From Hirsutella rhossiliensis (lineage: Eukaryota > Ascomycota > Sordariomycetes > Hypocreales > Ophiocordycipitaceae), in the NCBI RefSeq assembly GCF_020360975.1, contig NW_025408667.1, forward strand, positions 1,922,001 through 1,986,000: DNA of 64,000 bases, in the 5' to 3' direction. Positions 61,650 to 64,000 of the stretch are shown piece by piece. Each line of letters starts with the position of its first letter. The stretch's first letter is position 1. The notes beneath the pieces are model-generated. The model ran no database searches and was not told the origin of the DNA. It saw only the letters and a program-made list of their open reading frames with translations. The position numbers and the translations under genes were made by a program.

Positions 61650-62214
61650 TATAAGGAACGGTGTTCCTACTATAAATAAAGCAGCTATAATATACTCTCC
61701 CGATTATATAAGCCAATAAGTAGTATATTAATTATAGACAAAATCTCGTCCTATAGAGCAGGAATCGCTCGTTATTTTGCATGTTATTATGCATTAAACG
61801 GGTTGCCGGTTATCGTATAATCGGGAATCGAAGGAACAGAGCTAGCTTAGAATGCTAGCTAAGACCTCTTAAGAACACCGGCACGACCAACCTCCTCTAA
61901 ACACGAATATCAGTAGAACCAAGACACTTCCAGATTTACTCGAGATATCACGGAATTCCCCAGTCTTAGGGCTATACGGCAGCCTAAATCTGGTCCCGAA
62001 AGGTTCTTCCGTTTAGCTACAATTGTCTATATAAGACAGCATGTCCGCTAGTAGATAGATAGAGTATCATTAACTTAAACACCTCTTCTACACACCAATA
62101 CACTGCTAATAAATTCCGTTGAAAATCCTACCTTATACTCCTTCTTCCTCTCTATCACGTAGTCTTACGTGATTCCTTGATTTCCCAAAATTCCGCTTTT
62201 GCTTATATACCTTA
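61650..62214 (+). repeat. 5' LTR of copia H
   Basis: 565 bp, TATAAGGAACGGTG...TATACCTTA; identified as the 5' LTR because gag-pol follows in the same orientation. Confidence 0.9.
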
Positions 62215-62216
62215 AG

Positions 62217-62229
62217 AGGTTATAAGCCC
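62217..62229 (+). other. Primer-binding site resembling the initiator tRNA-Met anticodon arm
   Basis: AGGTTATAAGCCC, two bases after the LTR. The complement of the fungal initiator tRNA-Met anticodon arm is GGGTTATGAGCCC; one mismatch is a TG-to-TA change. Copia of Drosophila and Ty5 of yeast use such an internal half-tRNA primer. Confidence 0.55.
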
Positions 62230-62406
62230 GGCTTACTCCGTTTAAGCCGGGAAATCAACTACTTATACCTTTGAAATTCCTCGTCGAAATATTCAATTAA
62301 AATTCCTTTCGAAATTCCCCCTGACTTCTTTTACCTTCCTACGCTCTTAAACTCCCGTCTAGACTTCTCGATCCCTACGAACGAAATAATACCGAATTTA
62401 TATAAA

Positions 62407-64000
62407 ATGGGTAGATAGAAAGAATACGAATTTACTAGACTTAAGGGAAATTCAAATTATACCTTATAGACTACGAGGATAGAAGCTATCCTTATAAAAG
62501 AAAAGCTTATTACTGCTCTAGAGCAAGCAAATTATATATAGACTACGGAGGCTTTATCTATAATATTCCTTCGATTCGAAGATGGTCCCTTAATATAAAT
62601 TCGGCATCTAAAAATGCTAAAGAAGCGTGGGATGAGCTTAAAAAGCTAGAAGAATAGAGGATATAGATAAATCTTCGGAACCTTCTTAATACGAAGGAAG
62701 CCTTGGAAATCCCATAGAAATTCTACGGATACTCCTTATTATAAGGAATGCAAAAAACCAGGGCATTTTATAGCGAATTGCTATAAATTACACCCGAATA
62801 AGGCTCCTACTTATTAGGTTTTAAATAAAGGAAAGAAGGACGATAGTACTCGAATTTCTAAGAAGAGAAAATCTTCTTCTTTGTCTTCTTCTTCTAGGAA
62901 GAAATCCCCTTCTAGTAGTGTTTCTACTACTAATAAAAGAAGGAAGGCTCGAATTATAGAGCTAGAGTCCGATTCGGACGATAGTAATAAGGTCTTAAAT
63001 ATAGCTTCGCAAGAAAATATAGACCTAGATATCGACCTTATAGACCTTTCTAGGGCTCCGACCCTATCTGAGTCTAAGGATTTAGAGGTAATTTTAACCT
63101 CTATAAATACCCTATAGTAGAAGCTAATAAAGACTCTCTTTTAGGACCTCTAGAAGCCTCGATTCCTAGAATAAAGGAATTAGTCTTAAAGGAAGAAGGA
63201 GGATTTCCTAGTTATAAGAATAAAAGGATCTTTGATTTTATCTATAATACCGGAGCTACTAGGCATATAGTATCTAATAAGAATTTCCTTATTAACTATA
63301 AAGAAATTAAGTCTAAAGTTTACAAGGAAAGGCTTCCTTTATATTAGTAAAAGGAAAGGGGACTTAGTATTTAAGTTCCATAGTAGAAAAGGTATATCCT
63401 GAGACTGCTTTTATATACGAATTAGGGGTAAATATACTATCCCAATCTTATTTTAATAATACCTATGCCTTAATAGGAGGAAATAAAGTCCTTTTATTAG
63501 ATAATAAGGCTAAGGTCCTTACTAAAGGATTTCTTAGAAATAAATTATATTATATTCTTATAGAACCTTTATTAGAAAGCTAATCGATCCTTATTACGTC
63601 TTTAAAAGCAAAGGATATAGATTTTTATACTTAGTACTTACGCTTAGGGAATAATAGTAGGCTATTTAGAAAATGCATATAAAATCTAGGATTTTTCTAA
63701 GAGAAAGATTACTATCTCTAGAGATATTACTATACTAGAAAATAAATTTATAAAAAATCTAGAAATCTCTAGTAGTAATAATACCTTTGATTTTAATTCT
63801 ATTCGAATAAAGATAAGCTGAAAGCTATATCCCTATAGAGGAAGCTACTAGAGAACCTAGAGATAAAAGTCCCTCCTCTATAAAAGAAGAGTCTCTAAAT
63901 AACGATCCTATTCCTACTACTAGTAAAATAGTAGTAGAATTACCTAAGAAGCCGGAAGGGTTCGATTCTAACTATATCGAATACCCTAACGTTAATTTAT
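62407..64000 (+). pseudogene. Copia H gag-pol, N-terminal part
   Basis: Gag begins near ATG 62407 with the copia gag pattern LKGNSNYTL...TRIEAILIKEKLITALE and, after frame changes, WDELKKLEE-like sequence near 62625. The zinc knuckle at 62740-62781 reads Y-X2-C-X4-H-X4-C: only its first Cys is lost, to Tyr. A Ser/Lys/Arg-rich linker with an acidic patch (62820-63117, ESDSDDS) leads to the protease motif NTGATRHI at 63246, where the active-site Asp has become Asn. Integrase and polymerase lie beyond the window. Stops are TAG/TAA plus a few frameshifts. Confidence 0.8.

Larger units (their letters stand above)
61650..64000 (+). mobile_element. Ty1/copia family H, 5' half, lightly RIP-affected
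   Basis: Starts with a 565-bp LTR inserted in an E fragment and continues through a primer-binding site, gag, zinc knuckle and protease to the window end. CA and TG dinucleotides are still present in LTR and gag, so this is among the least altered repeat copies here. Confidence 0.9.

Overview
The window looks like a transposon graveyard from a filamentous ascomycete fungus (Pezizomycotina). Nearly all of it is AT-rich and almost empty of CA and TG dinucleotides, while CG, CC and CT persist. Repeat copies differ mostly by C-to-T and G-to-A changes, coding frames are closed mainly by TAG/TAA where CAG, CAA or TGG is expected, and catalytic Asp, Cys and His codons have become Asn or Tyr. This is the signature of saturated CpA-type repeat-induced point mutation (RIP). 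I cannot name the species.

Layout. 1-3971: minus-strand copy of chromovirus Gypsy family A. 3972-8915: second Gypsy family (D), minus. 8915-18060: pieces of Gypsy family E, split by a full-length Ty1/copia element (G1, 10314-16973) that itself holds a solo E LTR. 18060-19133: unclassified. 19134-29299: an LTR of copia family H, full-length Gypsy A (19756-27606) inside a small minisatellite, a LINE ORF1 fragment and another H LTR. 29300-30340: E gag and LTR. 31090-35620: fifth Gypsy family (I), minus. 36040-54571: a three-level nest, in which copia G2 is split by Gypsy E (36643-51033), which is split by GC-rich Gypsy J (42306-48884, 5-bp target duplication). 54572-56891: the only sizeable stretch without RIP, with a candidate small protein gene. 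56892-59830: Mutator-like DNA transposon with about 190-bp inverted repeats. 60554-64000: H LTR, E LTR fragment, then the 5' half of a copia H element running off the window.

The most interesting signal concerns the three chromodomain-bearing Gypsy families with a visible 3' end (A, E, J). Each carries, between the chromodomain and the 3' LTR, an extra reading frame on the opposite strand to gag-pol. In J it has a full gene layout: TATA box, pyrimidine tract, ATG, a 71-bp intron with GTAAGT donor, CTAAC branch and CAG acceptor, stop and AATAAA. The J and A frames share a cysteine spacing like the fungal Zn(II)2Cys6 cluster; in A those positions are now Tyr, as RIP of Cys codons predicts. The E frame is different and I do not recognise it.

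No element here looks able to move: every reverse transcriptase whose YxDD motif falls in the window has lost at least one Asp. The only candidate host gene is at 56295-56864, and it lacks an in-frame ATG at its signal-peptide-like start. I found no tRNA, rRNA or CRISPR.
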